Positions 27,704 through 35,243 of a stretch of 40,759 nt of DNA are shown one piece after another (positions within the stretch are counted from its first letter, which is position 1; each line of letters begins with the position of its first letter). Under the pieces are notes generated by a model that saw only the letters and a program-made list of their open reading frames with translations, was not told where the DNA came from and made no database searches. A program made the position numbers and the translations under genes. Source of the stretch: Xinfangfangia pollutisoli (lineage in GTDB: Bacteria > Pseudomonadota > Alphaproteobacteria > Rhodobacterales > Rhodobacteraceae); NCBI RefSeq assembly GCF_020179405.1, contig NZ_JAICBZ010000034.1:1-40759 (forward strand). The letters are read 5' to 3'.

Positions 27704-30202
27704 ATGAAGACGCATGTGAAGGCGCTGGTCGTCGGCGGCGGGGCAGTGGGGACGGGCATCGCCTATCACCTTGCCAAGGCCGGCTGGGACACGATGCTGG
27801 TCGAACGCGACGAGCTGACCTCGGGCTCGACCTGGCATGCCGCGGGCCTGCTGCCTTTGTTCAACATGAGCTATGCGACGACCCATATCCACAAATACTC
27901 GGTGGATTTCTACAAGGGGCTTGAGGCCGAGACGGGGCTGAACCCGGGCTTCTACGTCGTCGGCAACCTGCGCATGGCCCAGACGCAGGACCGGATGGAC
28001 GAATACATGCTGTATAGCAGCGTGGCCGAAACCGCCGGGGTCTATCACGAATTCCTGACCCCCGCGCAGATCAAGGAGCGCTGGCCGCTGGTGCGCACCG
28101 AAGACCTGAAGGGCGCGCTGTTCCATCCGCAGGACGGCTATATCAACCCCGCCGATGTGACCCAGGCCATGGCCAAGGGCGCGCGGCAGCTGGGTGTCAC
28201 GATCGAGCGCAAGATCCAGGTCGACAGCTATTTCTGGACCGGCGACGAATGGCTCGTCACCTGTTCGCGCATGGAAGAGCGGGGCGGGATGCTGCTGCCC
28301 TCGGCCGAGAAGTTCGAGATCCGGGCCGAACATGTGGTGACGGCGACCGGCAACCACGCGCAGCGCACCGCGCGCTTGCTGGGCATCAAGATCCCCGCGA
28401 TTCCGGTCGAACACCAGTATATCGTGACCGAGCCGGACCCGGCGCTGGTGGAATGGCGCAAGACCAATCCGCAGCATCCGGTCCTGCGCGATGCCGATGC
28501 GAAATGGTATGTGCGCGAGGAACGCGGCGGCTGGATTCTGGGCCCCTATGAAAAGGGCGCCCCGGCGCGCTTCCCCTATGAGGTGCCCGACAGTTTCCGC
28601 GCCGACCTGTTCCCCTTGGATCTGGAGCGGATCGAGGCGGAATACATGTCGATGATCCACCGGCTGCCGTCTTCGGAAACCGTGGGTCTGAAGGATGATT
28701 TCAACGGCCCGATCTGCTACACGCCCGATGGCAACCCGCTGGTCGGCCCGGCGCCGGGCCTGCGCAACATGTGGCTGGCGGAAGGGTTCAGCTTCGGCAT
28801 CACCGCCGCGGGCGGCACCGGCCATTACCTGGCCCAGCTGATGACCGAAGGCGAGGCCGAGATCGACATGGCCAGCCTTGATCCGCGGCGCTACAGCGGC
28901 TGGATGACCACCGAATATGCGGCGCGCAAGAACGAGGAATGCTACGACCACGTCTTCGTCCTGCACCACCCCGATGAGGAACGCGAAGCCTGCCGCCCGC
29001 TGCGCACCGCGCCGGCCTATGACCGCCAGAAGGAGATGGGCGCGCAATTCGGCCAGGTGAATGGCTGGGAGCGGCCGAATTACTATGGCCCGAAGGATGC
29101 GCCGGCCGGGTTCGACCATGACAGCCGCAGCTTCCGCCGCGGCGCCTGGTGGCCCTTTGCCAAGGCCGAGGCCGAGGCGGTGCGCAACACCGTGGGCATC
29201 ATCGACGCCTCGGCCTTTACCAAGCATCTGGTCCGCGGCCCGGGTGCGACGGAATTCCTGGACCAGTTCACCTGCAACAAGCTGCCCAAGGTGGGCCGCA
29301 TCAACCTGACCTATGCGCTGACCGATCATGGCACGGTGCGGACGGAATACACGATCGTGCGGCTGGCCGAGGAGGAATATTACCTGATCTCGGCCGGGGC
29401 CTGGACGGCCTATGATGCCGATTTCCTGAAGAAATCCATTCAGGATTTCATCGGCGCGGGCGGGGCCCATGTCGATATGCATGACGTCACCACGCAATGG
29501 GGCGTCTATGCGCTGGCCGGGCCGAATGCCCGCGCTCTGCTGGCCGAGATCGTCAAGGATCGCGACCCGGCCACGGTTCTGGGCAACAAGCGCTTCCCCT
29601 GGCTTTCCTATCGCGACATCGAACTGGGCATGTGCCCGGTGCGCGCGATCCGTGTCGCCTATACCGGCGAACTGGGCTGGGAGCTGCATTACCCGATCGA
29701 ATTCGGCCGCTACCTGTGGGACCTGATCTGGTCGGTCGGCGAAAAGCACGGGCTGAAGGGCGTGGGCGCGCGGGCGCAGAACTGGCTGCGGCAGGAGAAA
29801 TCCTATCGCGCCTTCGGCTCGGATCTGGGTCGCGATGCAACGCCGCTGGAAGGCGGGCTCGACCGTTTCGTCGATCTGGAGAAGGAGTTCCGCGGCAAGG
29901 CGAAGATGCTGGAAACCGGCATCCGCGCCAAATGCGTGACCGTGCTGATCGACGGGCCTGCGGATACCGATCCCTGGGGGAAAGAGGCCCTGTTGGTCGA
30001 TGGCCAGAAGGTCGGCCGGCTGACCTCGGGCGGCTATTCGGTGGCCTTCGGGAAGCAGATCGGCATGGGCTATGTCCGCCCCGATCTGGCCGAGGTGGGC
30101 ACCAAGCTGAAGGTGAAGATCCTGCTGCAGGAATGGGATGCGGTGGTGACCGAAGACAGCCCGTTCGATCCGTCCAACGCGCGCATCCGCGTCGACGGGT
30201 AA
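27704..30202 (+). CDS. Dimethylglycine/sarcosine dehydrogenase-type flavoprotein with GcvT domain
   Basis: The product has 832 residues and two halves. The first (about 1-390) is a DAO-type FAD domain with VVGGGAVGTGIAYHLAKAGW and the motif GSTWHAAGLL, whose histidine (H45) is the covalent FAD site in this family. The second (about 440-832) is a GcvT/aminomethyltransferase folate-binding fold, with GVYALAGPNARALLAEI and YTGELGWELHYPIE. The enzyme oxidatively removes N-methyl groups from a methylated glycine and passes one-carbon units to tetrahydrofolate. Whether dimethylglycine, sarcosine or another N-methylated amino acid is used cannot be told. It is a single gene ended by a tripartite palindrome. 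Confidence 0.85.
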   Translation: MKTHVKALVVGGGAVGTGIAYHLAKAGWDTMLVERDELTSGSTWHAAGLLPLFNMSYATTHIHKYSVDFYKGLEAETGLNPGFYVVGNLRMAQTQDRMDEYMLYSSVAETAGVYHEFLTPAQIKERWPLVRTEDLKGALFHPQDGYINPADVTQAMAKGARQLGVTIERKIQVDSYFWTGDEWLVTCSRMEERGGMLLPSAEKFEIRAEHVVTATGNHAQRTARLLGIKIPAIPVEHQYIVTEPDPALVEWRKTNPQHPVLRDADAKWYVREERGGWILGPYEKGAPARFPYEVPDSFRADLFPLDLERIEAEYMSMIHRLPSSETVGLKDDFNGPICYTPDGNPLVGPAPGLRNMWLAEGFSFGITAAGGTGHYLAQLMTEGEAEIDMASLDPRRYSGWMTTEYAARKNEECYDHVFVLHHPDEEREACRPLRTAPAYDRQKEMGAQFGQVNGWERPNYYGPKDAPAGFDHDSRSFRRGAWWPFAKAEAEAVRNTVGIIDASAFTKHLVRGPGATEFLDQFTCNKLPKVGRINLTYALTDHGTVRTEYTIVRLAEEEYYLISAGAWTAYDADFLKKSIQDFIGAGGAHVDMHDVTTQWGVYALAGPNARALLAEIVKDRDPATVLGNKRFPWLSYRDIELGMCPVRAIRVAYTGELGWELHYPIEFGRYLWDLIWSVGEKHGLKGVGARAQNWLRQEKSYRAFGSDLGRDATPLEGGLDRFVDLEKEFRGKAKMLETGIRAKCVTVLIDGPADTDPWGKEALLVDGQKVGRLTSGGYSVAFGKQIGMGYVRPDLAEVGTKLKVKILLQEWDAVVTEDSPFDPSNARIRVDG

Positions 30203-30270
30203 GCGATTTCTTCGAAGAAATCGCGCCGGAGCCTTCAAAGGCTCCGGTCCGAAATCTTCGAAGATTTCGG
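30203..30270. repeat. Tripartite palindrome between the dehydrogenase and Mpo1-like genes
   Basis: Three consecutive inverted repeats lie here. The first is a 22-bp perfect palindrome with half-site GCGATTTCTTC (30203-30213). The second has arms CCGGAGCCTT (30226-30235) and AAGGCTCCGG (30238-30247). The third is a 22-bp perfect palindrome with half-site CCGAAATCTTC (30249-30259). The block begins directly after the dehydrogenase stop and ends 2 bp before the convergent stop. The centre nearly equals that at 19742-19769. Confidence 0.8.
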
Positions 30271-30272
30271 TG

Positions 30273-30578
30273 CTATTTCAGCCGGCCGGAAACCTTGGCC
30301 CACCACCAGCGCGTGCCGACCAAGAGAAACCGCCAGTCCTTGAAGAACTCGGGCGGCTTGCCCTCGACCCAATGGCCGATGAACTGCAAGAGCCAGCCCA
30401 GCAGGAACAGGCCCAGCGCCCAGGGCCAAAGCCCGGCCACGAAAAGCGACAGCAGGCCCAGCCCGATCGACAGCACGATCATCGGGATGCCGAAGGCATG
30501 GGTCAGCTGATTCCAGCGGTTCCTGTGGCTTTGCGCATATTGCGCGATCCAGTCATCCCAGCTTCTTCCGCCCAGCAT
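30273..30578 (-). CDS. Mpo1-like (DUF962) membrane protein
   Basis: The 101-residue product carries the DUF962 features: an N-terminal SHRNRWNQLTHAFGIPMIVL, a central double hydrophobic hairpin, QFIGHWVEGKPPEFFKDWRF and a tryptophan-rich end. Yeast Mpo1 is an iron(II) dioxygenase acting on 2-hydroxy fatty acids, and the conserved histidines here (SHRN, THAF, IGHW) would be its iron ligands. Function in bacteria is less sure. GGAGGG lies 5 nt before the ATG. It stands alone, convergent with the dehydrogenase. Confidence 0.85.
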   Translation of the reverse strand: MLGGRSWDDWIAQYAQSHRNRWNQLTHAFGIPMIVLSIGLGLLSLFVAGLWPWALGLFLLGWLLQFIGHWVEGKPPEFFKDWRFLLVGTRWWWAKVSGRLK

Positions 30579-30664
30579 CGCATCCCTCCCCCCGCGGCCC
30601 TGCGACCCAAGGCTAGGGCCGCGCAGGCCGGCCGGGCAAGCGCGACGTCAGGTCAAGCCGGGGA

Positions 30665-31486
30665 CTACAGGCCGCGCGCGGCCAGCCACAGGCCCCAATC
30701 GGCGGCCGAGCCGGCGAAGACGTTCAGGTCGACCTTGCCGGAAATCCCCGGCACCAGCCCGGTCGAGCTGTATTGCCAGAAGGTCCAGGGATGGCCGTCA
30801 TACAGGTCTTGCGGATGTTTCGCGACGGCCCGCAGCCAGAAATCGGCGCCCTGGACCTTCCACATCTCATTGTCTTCAAAGAAGTCGATCGAGGTGTAAA
30901 GGATCGGCCTTGTGCCGTAATGCCGGGTCAGCGCGGCGATGAAGACCTTGGCCTCGGCCCGGATCGTCGCGGAATCGCGGCGGATGGTGCAGCTGGGCGA
31001 GAAGGGGGTCCATTCCATGTCCAGAACCGGCGGCAGCATGCCGGCGGTCTTCGGCACATGGCGGATGAACCAGGCCGCCTGTTCCGAGGCGGGGCGGCAA
31101 TGGTAGAAGAAGTGATAGGCGCCGCGGCGCAGGCCCGCCCGGCCGGCGCCGCGCCAATGGTCGTGGAACCGCTCATCCACCCGGTCGCCGCCCTCGGTCG
31201 CCTTGATGAAGGCGAAGTTGACGCCATTGGCCCGCGCGGTGGCCCAGTCGATCTGGCCCTGATACTTGGCCACGTCGATGCCATGCACGGCGAAGGCCTG
31301 CGGTGGCTTGCCCGACCAGCTGTCGATCGGATGGGCATCGGCGAAATTCGGCGCCACGACCTGATCGGCGGGCAGGGCGGCGGCGGGACGGGCCGCCGGC
31401 GCATGGGTCGCGGCGTGGCGACCGCCGCCACAGGCGGCCAGAAGAAGGGCGAAACACAGAACAAGGGCGCGAGTCATGCCGGCCAT
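30665..31486 (-). CDS. Glycoside hydrolase family 25 (lysozyme-like) lipoprotein
   Basis: The product has 273 residues. The start MAGMTRALVLCFALLLAACGG has the lipobox LAAC. The GH25 domain begins HGIDVAKYQGQIDWATARA, with the nucleophile region Asp, then FIKATEGG, RGAYHFFYHCRP and VLDMEWTPFS, where the D-x-E pair is catalytic. It ends FWQYSSTGLVPGISGKVDLN, typical of the family. It should cut peptidoglycan between MurNAc and GlcNAc, from a membrane-anchored position. The second ATG at 31477 is a possible start. The next gene upstream on the same strand encodes an EF-hand protein. Confidence 0.88.
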   Translation of the reverse strand: MAGMTRALVLCFALLLAACGGGRHAATHAPAARPAAALPADQVVAPNFADAHPIDSWSGKPPQAFAVHGIDVAKYQGQIDWATARANGVNFAFIKATEGGDRVDERFHDHWRGAGRAGLRRGAYHFFYHCRPASEQAAWFIRHVPKTAGMLPPVLDMEWTPFSPSCTIRRDSATIRAEAKVFIAALTRHYGTRPILYTSIDFFEDNEMWKVQGADFWLRAVAKHPQDLYDGHPWTFWQYSSTGLVPGISGKVDLNVFAGSAADWGLWLAARGL

Positions 31487-31536
31487 GCTGGCCGCAGCCG
31501 CGCGCCTTGTCAGCCCCCATTCGGGCGGGGCGCGGG

Positions 31537-32112
31537 TCAGCTGTGGCCGAAATCCGCCGCCGTGATCACACCGTCATCGTTGCGGTCCATCCGCTTGAAC
31601 CAGCGCGGCGTGCCGTCCAGGAATTCGTTCTGGTCGATCTGGCCGTCGCCATTGCGATCCAACCCCGCGCGTTCCTGCGCCGCGGGCCGATCCCAGCCCA
31701 GTCCCAGCGGGTCATGCTTGCCCTTGCCCTTCTTGTCGTGGTCCTTTTCCTTGCCCTTTTCCTTCCCCTTCCCCTTTTCCTTCCCCATGCCGGCCGCCTC
31801 GCGCTGGTCCTGCATCATCTGCTGTTCCAGCGCGCGCAGGGCGTCCAGATCGGCCCATTCCGTGGCCGAGAACACCCCGTTCTCATCGGCGTCGAAAGCG
31901 GCGAAGATATTGCCGCGGCGGATCAGCGCCTCGTCCAGCGTCACCGCGCCGTCGCCATCCTGATCCCAGATGGTGACGAATTGCGCGCCGGGCGTCAGGG
32001 CCGTGCCGTCCTGCCCGCCCGCGCCGGGGGCGGTCTGGGCAAAAGCGGTCTGGGCAAATGCGGTGGTCGAGACAAGCAGCAGGGCGGAAAATCTGGCTGT
32101 GATCCGTGTCAT
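31537..32112 (-). CDS. Exported EF-hand calcium-binding protein
   Basis: The 191-residue product has a signal peptide (MTRITARFSALLLVSTTAFA). AAGGAG lies 7 nt before the ATG at 32112, so an upstream GTG is dismissed. Four EF-hand loops are present in two pairs: DQDGDGAVTLDE and DADENGVFSATEW, then DRNGDGQIDQNEF and DRNDDGVITAADF. The pairs are joined by a lysine/glutamate/glycine low-complexity stretch, KGKGKEKGKEKDHDKKGKGK, coded by a long purine tract on the coding strand. It is probably a periplasmic Ca2+ buffer or sensor of unknown partner. Confidence 0.85.
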   Translation of the reverse strand: MTRITARFSALLLVSTTAFAQTAFAQTAPGAGGQDGTALTPGAQFVTIWDQDGDGAVTLDEALIRRGNIFAAFDADENGVFSATEWADLDALRALEQQMMQDQREAAGMGKEKGKGKEKGKEKDHDKKGKGKHDPLGLGWDRPAAQERAGLDRNGDGQIDQNEFLDGTPRWFKRMDRNDDGVITAADFGHS

Positions 32113-32190
32113 GGCGGGCTCCTTCACATTCCTTGTGACGAATGTGAAACGCCGCCCCGCCCGCCTTCCGTCGCCGCGACGGCGCCGAAA

Positions 32191-32535
32191 TCAGGCCGCG
32201 GGCTGCGACAGCTCGTCCCAGCAGGCCAGCGCATGGGCGGCATACATCAGCGCCGGCCCGCCGCCCATCTGGATCGCCATGCCCAGAACATCGCCCAGCT
32301 CTTCGCGGCTGGCCCCGGCCTTCATCAGCGCCTCGACATGGAAATTGACGCAGGGCTCGCAGCGCTGGGCGATGGCGATGCCCAGGGCCACATATTCCTT
32401 TTCCTTCACCCCCAAGGCGGGGCTGTCCTTCACCGCCTTCGACAAGTCGCCAAAGGCGGTTGCCGCCTGCGGGATCAGCCGGTTCATCACCCGCAACTCG
32501 CCGCGCATATCGGCGATCTTTTCCTTGTAGCGCAT
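32191..32535 (-). CDS. AhpD-like carboxymuconolactone decarboxylase family protein
   Basis: The product has 114 residues, a typical single AhpD-like domain. The redox motif CEPCVNFHVEALMKAG holds CxxC and the following His. The start MRYKEKIADMRGELRV is selected at 32535 with an AGGAGA ribosome site. Such proteins act as alkylhydroperoxidases or thiol-disulfide enzymes. An FNR-type palindrome lies about 54 bp upstream of the start, suggesting oxygen- or NO-linked control. Confidence 0.85.
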   Translation of the reverse strand: MRYKEKIADMRGELRVMNRLIPQAATAFGDLSKAVKDSPALGVKEKEYVALGIAIAQRCEPCVNFHVEALMKAGASREELGDVLGMAIQMGGGPALMYAAHALACWDELSQPAA

Positions 32536-32588
32536 GGTCTTCTCCTGTTCTGGCTGCCAGACCTTGCCAAGCCGCACGGGGCGCGGCC

Positions 32589-32602
32589 TTGACCTGAATC
32601 AA
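32589..32602. promoter_or_regulatory. FNR/NNR-type box upstream of the AhpD-like gene
   Basis: TTGAC-CTGA-ATCAA (32589-32602) matches the FNR/CRP-family consensus TTGAT-N4-ATCAA at 9 of 10 fixed positions. Its centre is about 60 bp upstream of the minus-strand start at 32535, which suits an activator site at about -41 from transcription start. Promoter hexamers below it are not clear. FNR, FnrP or NNR types cannot be told apart by this site. Confidence 0.5.
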
Positions 32603-32625
32603 GCCATATTCAGGATGCGGAATAT

Positions 32626-33702
32626 TTAAGCGAAGCGCGCGGGCGACAGCGCCGCCACCGTGGCCGGCGCCAGCGCGGGCGTGCGGCCCGCCACCAGATC
32701 GCCCACCAGCTGCGAGGCAGCGGCCGAGCTTTGGAACCCATAGCCGCCCTGGCCCGCGCACCAGAAAAACGCGGGGTCCTGCGGCGCGAAGCCGATCACC
32801 GGCACCCGGTCGGGCGCGAAGGTGCGCAACCCCGCCCAAGAGGCGATCAGCCGTGTCACCGGCGCGGTGACGAACCCCTCGTAGCGCGCCAGGCCCTCGG
32901 CCAGCACCATGTCGTCGGCCCAGGCATCATGCGGGTCCTGCGGATCTTCCTCGGCCGGCGAGACGATCAGCGCCCCGGCATCGGGTTTCATGTACCAGTC
33001 TTCGCCCGGGCCGAAGACCATTGGCCAGCGCGAGACATCGAGGCCCGCCGGCGCCGGAATCCGCGCCATCGAGCGGCGCAGCGGCGTGAAGCCCAAAGGC
33101 GCGATCCCGGCCATCTGCGCGATCCGGTCGACCCAGGCGCCCGCGGCATTGACCAGCACCCGCGCCTCGGCCGTGCCGCCGGGCCAGTCGACCCGCCAGC
33201 CGGAGGGCGTGCGGGCAATGGCGCTGACCGGCGCCTTCTGCGTGATCGTCGCGCCATGGCTGCGGGCGTCGCGGGCGAAATGCTGGATCAGAAGGTCGGT
33301 GTCGATATCCTCGGCATGGGCGGCGAAGCCGGCCATCTTCACCACATCCGGGTTCAGGATCGGGATCATCTCGCAGGCCTGGGCAACCGGGATCGGCAGA
33401 TATTGCATCGCGGCAAGATCGGCGTCGAAGGCGGCGCGCTGGTCTTCGCGGGCGATCAGCAGCAGGCCGCGCGGCGTCAGCAGCCCGTCCAGCGCGCGAA
33501 AGAAATCGCCCGAGGCCATCGACAGATCCACCACGGGCGGCAGGCCGTAATAGGGTTCGTACAGCGCGGCCGAGCGGCCCGAGGCGTGATGGGCCAGCGC
33601 CGCTTCGGCCTCCAGCACCAGGACCGAGCCCTGGGGCGCCAGACGGGCCGCGGCGGATATGCCGGCGATGCCGCCGCCGATGATCAGGAAATCGTGGGTC
33701 AT
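32626..33702 (-). CDS. DAO-family FAD-dependent oxidoreductase
   Basis: The product has 358 residues. The FAD-binding start MTHDFLIIGGGIAGISAAARLA (1-22) and ELEA-type ribose site (VLVLEAEAALAHHASGRSAA, with HHASGRS as in glycine/D-amino-acid oxidases) are clear. FLVNAAGAW-type sequence appears as VLVNAAGAWVDRIAQMAG. The C-terminal region with SWAGLRTFAPDRVPVIGFA is standard. The amino- or hydroxy-acid substrate is unknown. GGAGAAG precedes the ATG at 33702. It follows sqr on the same strand with a hairpin in between. Confidence 0.85.
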   Translation of the reverse strand: MTHDFLIIGGGIAGISAAARLAPQGSVLVLEAEAALAHHASGRSAALYEPYYGLPPVVDLSMASGDFFRALDGLLTPRGLLLIAREDQRAAFDADLAAMQYLPIPVAQACEMIPILNPDVVKMAGFAAHAEDIDTDLLIQHFARDARSHGATITQKAPVSAIARTPSGWRVDWPGGTAEARVLVNAAGAWVDRIAQMAGIAPLGFTPLRRSMARIPAPAGLDVSRWPMVFGPGEDWYMKPDAGALIVSPAEEDPQDPHDAWADDMVLAEGLARYEGFVTAPVTRLIASWAGLRTFAPDRVPVIGFAPQDPAFFWCAGQGGYGFQSSAAASQLVGDLVAGRTPALAPATVAALSPARFA

Positions 33703-33769
33703 GTGCTTCTCCGCCGTCCCAAGGCCAGAGAAGCAAAGCGGCGCGCCCATTGCAAGCCGCGCCGCGGGC

Positions 33770-33790
33770 CGATTTTTCGCCGAAAAATCG
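33770..33790. repeat. Hairpin between sqr and the oxidoreductase gene
   Basis: A perfect stem, CGATTTTTC (33770-33778) and GAAAAATCG (33782-33790), has a GCC loop. It lies 6 bp from the sqr stop and matches the style of the sucD-sucA hairpins at 3431-3479. It may end or process the sqr transcript. Confidence 0.7.
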
Positions 33791-33795
33791 CGCGC

Positions 33796-35082
33796 CTACC
33801 CCTGGCGGGTTTCCTTCAGCTTGTCGATGCCCAGAACCTTCAGCGCCAACCCCTCGTAGAAGGGTTCCGAGGTGCCCTTCCTGACCTTGCGCAGGAAGTA
33901 TTTCTCGAAGCCCACCTTGGCCAGATGCACCCATCTGCCCGAGGACGACCAGTTCACGTTGCGCGGCGGGATCTGCGGCTGGGCCACGAAGGCCACGCCC
34001 CCATCGCCGAAATCGGCCAGGCAGACGGCGTTCCAGCTGCCGACCTGGTCGGGCGCCTTGCCGCGCAGAAGATTGCCGATGTTCTGCGCCGTGGCGGTCA
34101 CCATCGACTCGATCATGAAGCCGGTCTTCGGCACGCCGCAGGGCACGGGCGTTGGCGCCATGGGCGGGATCGCCACGCAGACGCCGACCGCAAAGATGTT
34201 GCGGTATTTCGGGTTCTGCTGGTGCTGGTCGACGATGGTAAACCCGCGCGGATTGCTGAGGCCTTCAATCCCCGACACTGCCTTGATGCCGCGAAAGGCC
34301 GGCAGCATCATCGAGAAGGCGAAGGGCAATTCCGTCTCGGCCTTGACCGAGCCGTCGTCATTGATCTGTTCGACGGTCATCTTGCCGGCCTCGACCTGCT
34401 TCACCCGGGTCGAGGTCATCCATTTGATATGCTTGCCGCGCATCTCGGATTCAAGAAGGCCCTTGGTGTCGCCCACCCCATCCAGGCCCAGATGGCCGAT
34501 ATAGGGTTCGGAGGTGACAAAGGTCATCGGCACCTTGTCGCGGATCCTGGCCCGGCGCAGCGCGGTTTCCAGGATGAACAGGAATTCATAGGCGGGGCCA
34601 AAGCAACTGGCGCCCTGGGCCGCGCCCACGATCACGGGACCGGGGTTTTTCAGCAGCGTCTCGAATGCCGTCTGCGCCTGTTCGGCATGGTCGACATGGC
34701 AGACCGACTGGGTGAAACCTCCATGAGGGCCGAAGCCCGGGATCTCGTCAAAGGCCAGCTCCGGCCCGGTGGCGATGACAAGATAGTCATAGGTCACATC
34801 GCTGCCATCGACCAGGCGGATGCGGTTTTCCTGTGGCAGCAGCCGCTCGGCCGCGACGGGTTTGAAGGCAATGCCCTTGCGGGCCATGGTCGCGGCCAGG
34901 TCGACCGAGATCTCGTCGCGCCGGCGCCAGCCGACGGCGATCCAGGGGTTCGAGGGCACGAAGTGATAGACCGGATCGCGGGTCACCACGGTGATCGTAT
35001 CTTCGGGCCGAAGCTGAGCGCGCAGTTCATAGGCCATGATCGACCCGCCAAGCCCCGCCCCCAATACCACGATATGCGCCAT
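33796..35082 (-). CDS. sqr: Sulfide:quinone oxidoreductase, type I
   Basis: This 428-aa FAD enzyme oxidises sulfide to polysulfide and reduces quinone at the inner membrane. The FAD motif is IVVLGAGLGGSIMAYEL (4-20). The three catalytic cysteines known from Rhodobacter capsulatus SQR (Cys127, 159, 353) correspond to C128 (QSVCHVD), C160 (QGASCFGPAYEF) and C354 (NAVCLADFG). PVPCGVPKTGFMIESM and the C-terminal amphipathic segment are also as expected. GGGAGGG precedes the ATG. The promoter carries an ATTC-N8-GAAT inverted repeat, so sulfide-responsive repression is likely. Confidence 0.95.
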   Translation of the reverse strand: MAHIVVLGAGLGGSIMAYELRAQLRPEDTITVVTRDPVYHFVPSNPWIAVGWRRRDEISVDLAATMARKGIAFKPVAAERLLPQENRIRLVDGSDVTYDYLVIATGPELAFDEIPGFGPHGGFTQSVCHVDHAEQAQTAFETLLKNPGPVIVGAAQGASCFGPAYEFLFILETALRRARIRDKVPMTFVTSEPYIGHLGLDGVGDTKGLLESEMRGKHIKWMTSTRVKQVEAGKMTVEQINDDGSVKAETELPFAFSMMLPAFRGIKAVSGIEGLSNPRGFTIVDQHQQNPKYRNIFAVGVCVAIPPMAPTPVPCGVPKTGFMIESMVTATAQNIGNLLRGKAPDQVGSWNAVCLADFGDGGVAFVAQPQIPPRNVNWSSSGRWVHLAKVGFEKYFLRKVRKGTSEPFYEGLALKVLGIDKLKETRQG

Positions 35083-35125
35083 CTGATCCCTCCCGACTGG
35101 CTGCCGACTCCCCTTCGGCTTGATT

Positions 35126-35153
35126 TGTATATATTCGAATGCATGAATTTCAA
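35126..35153 (-). promoter_or_regulatory. sqr promoter with embedded ATTC-N8-GAAT operator
   Basis: On the minus strand, TTGAAA (35148-35153) and TATACA (35126-35131) make a -35/-10 pair with a 16-bp spacer. Inside the spacer, ATTC (35133-35136) and GAAT (35145-35148) form an inverted repeat with exactly 8 bp between. As I recall, this is the reported half-site pattern of the persulfide-sensing ArsR-family repressor SqrR/BigR. Repressor bound there would block RNA polymerase. It lies 44-71 bp upstream of the sqr start codon. Confidence 0.7.
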
Positions 35154-35195
35154 AGCGCCGATTGCGGCCCGCGACGATCTGGCCGGCGCAAAGAA

Positions 35196-35219
35196 AAAGG
35201 CCCGCCGAAGCGGGCCTTT
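35196..35219 (-). terminator. Terminator after the BMP-type binding-protein gene
   Basis: A stem AAAGGCCCG (35196-35204) and CGGGCCTTT (35211-35219) has a 6-nt loop. On the minus strand it is followed by a run of T residues (TTTTTCTTT), so it is a classic intrinsic terminator for the transporter operon. Confidence 0.85.
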
Positions 35220-35243
35220 CCCATTGTGCAAGGGCAGGGCGGC

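Noticed and set aside
27113-30238. A 1041-aa minus-strand open frame opposite the dimethylglycine dehydrogenase-type gene
   Set aside because: No domain and biased composition; the plus-strand gene has full family motifs.
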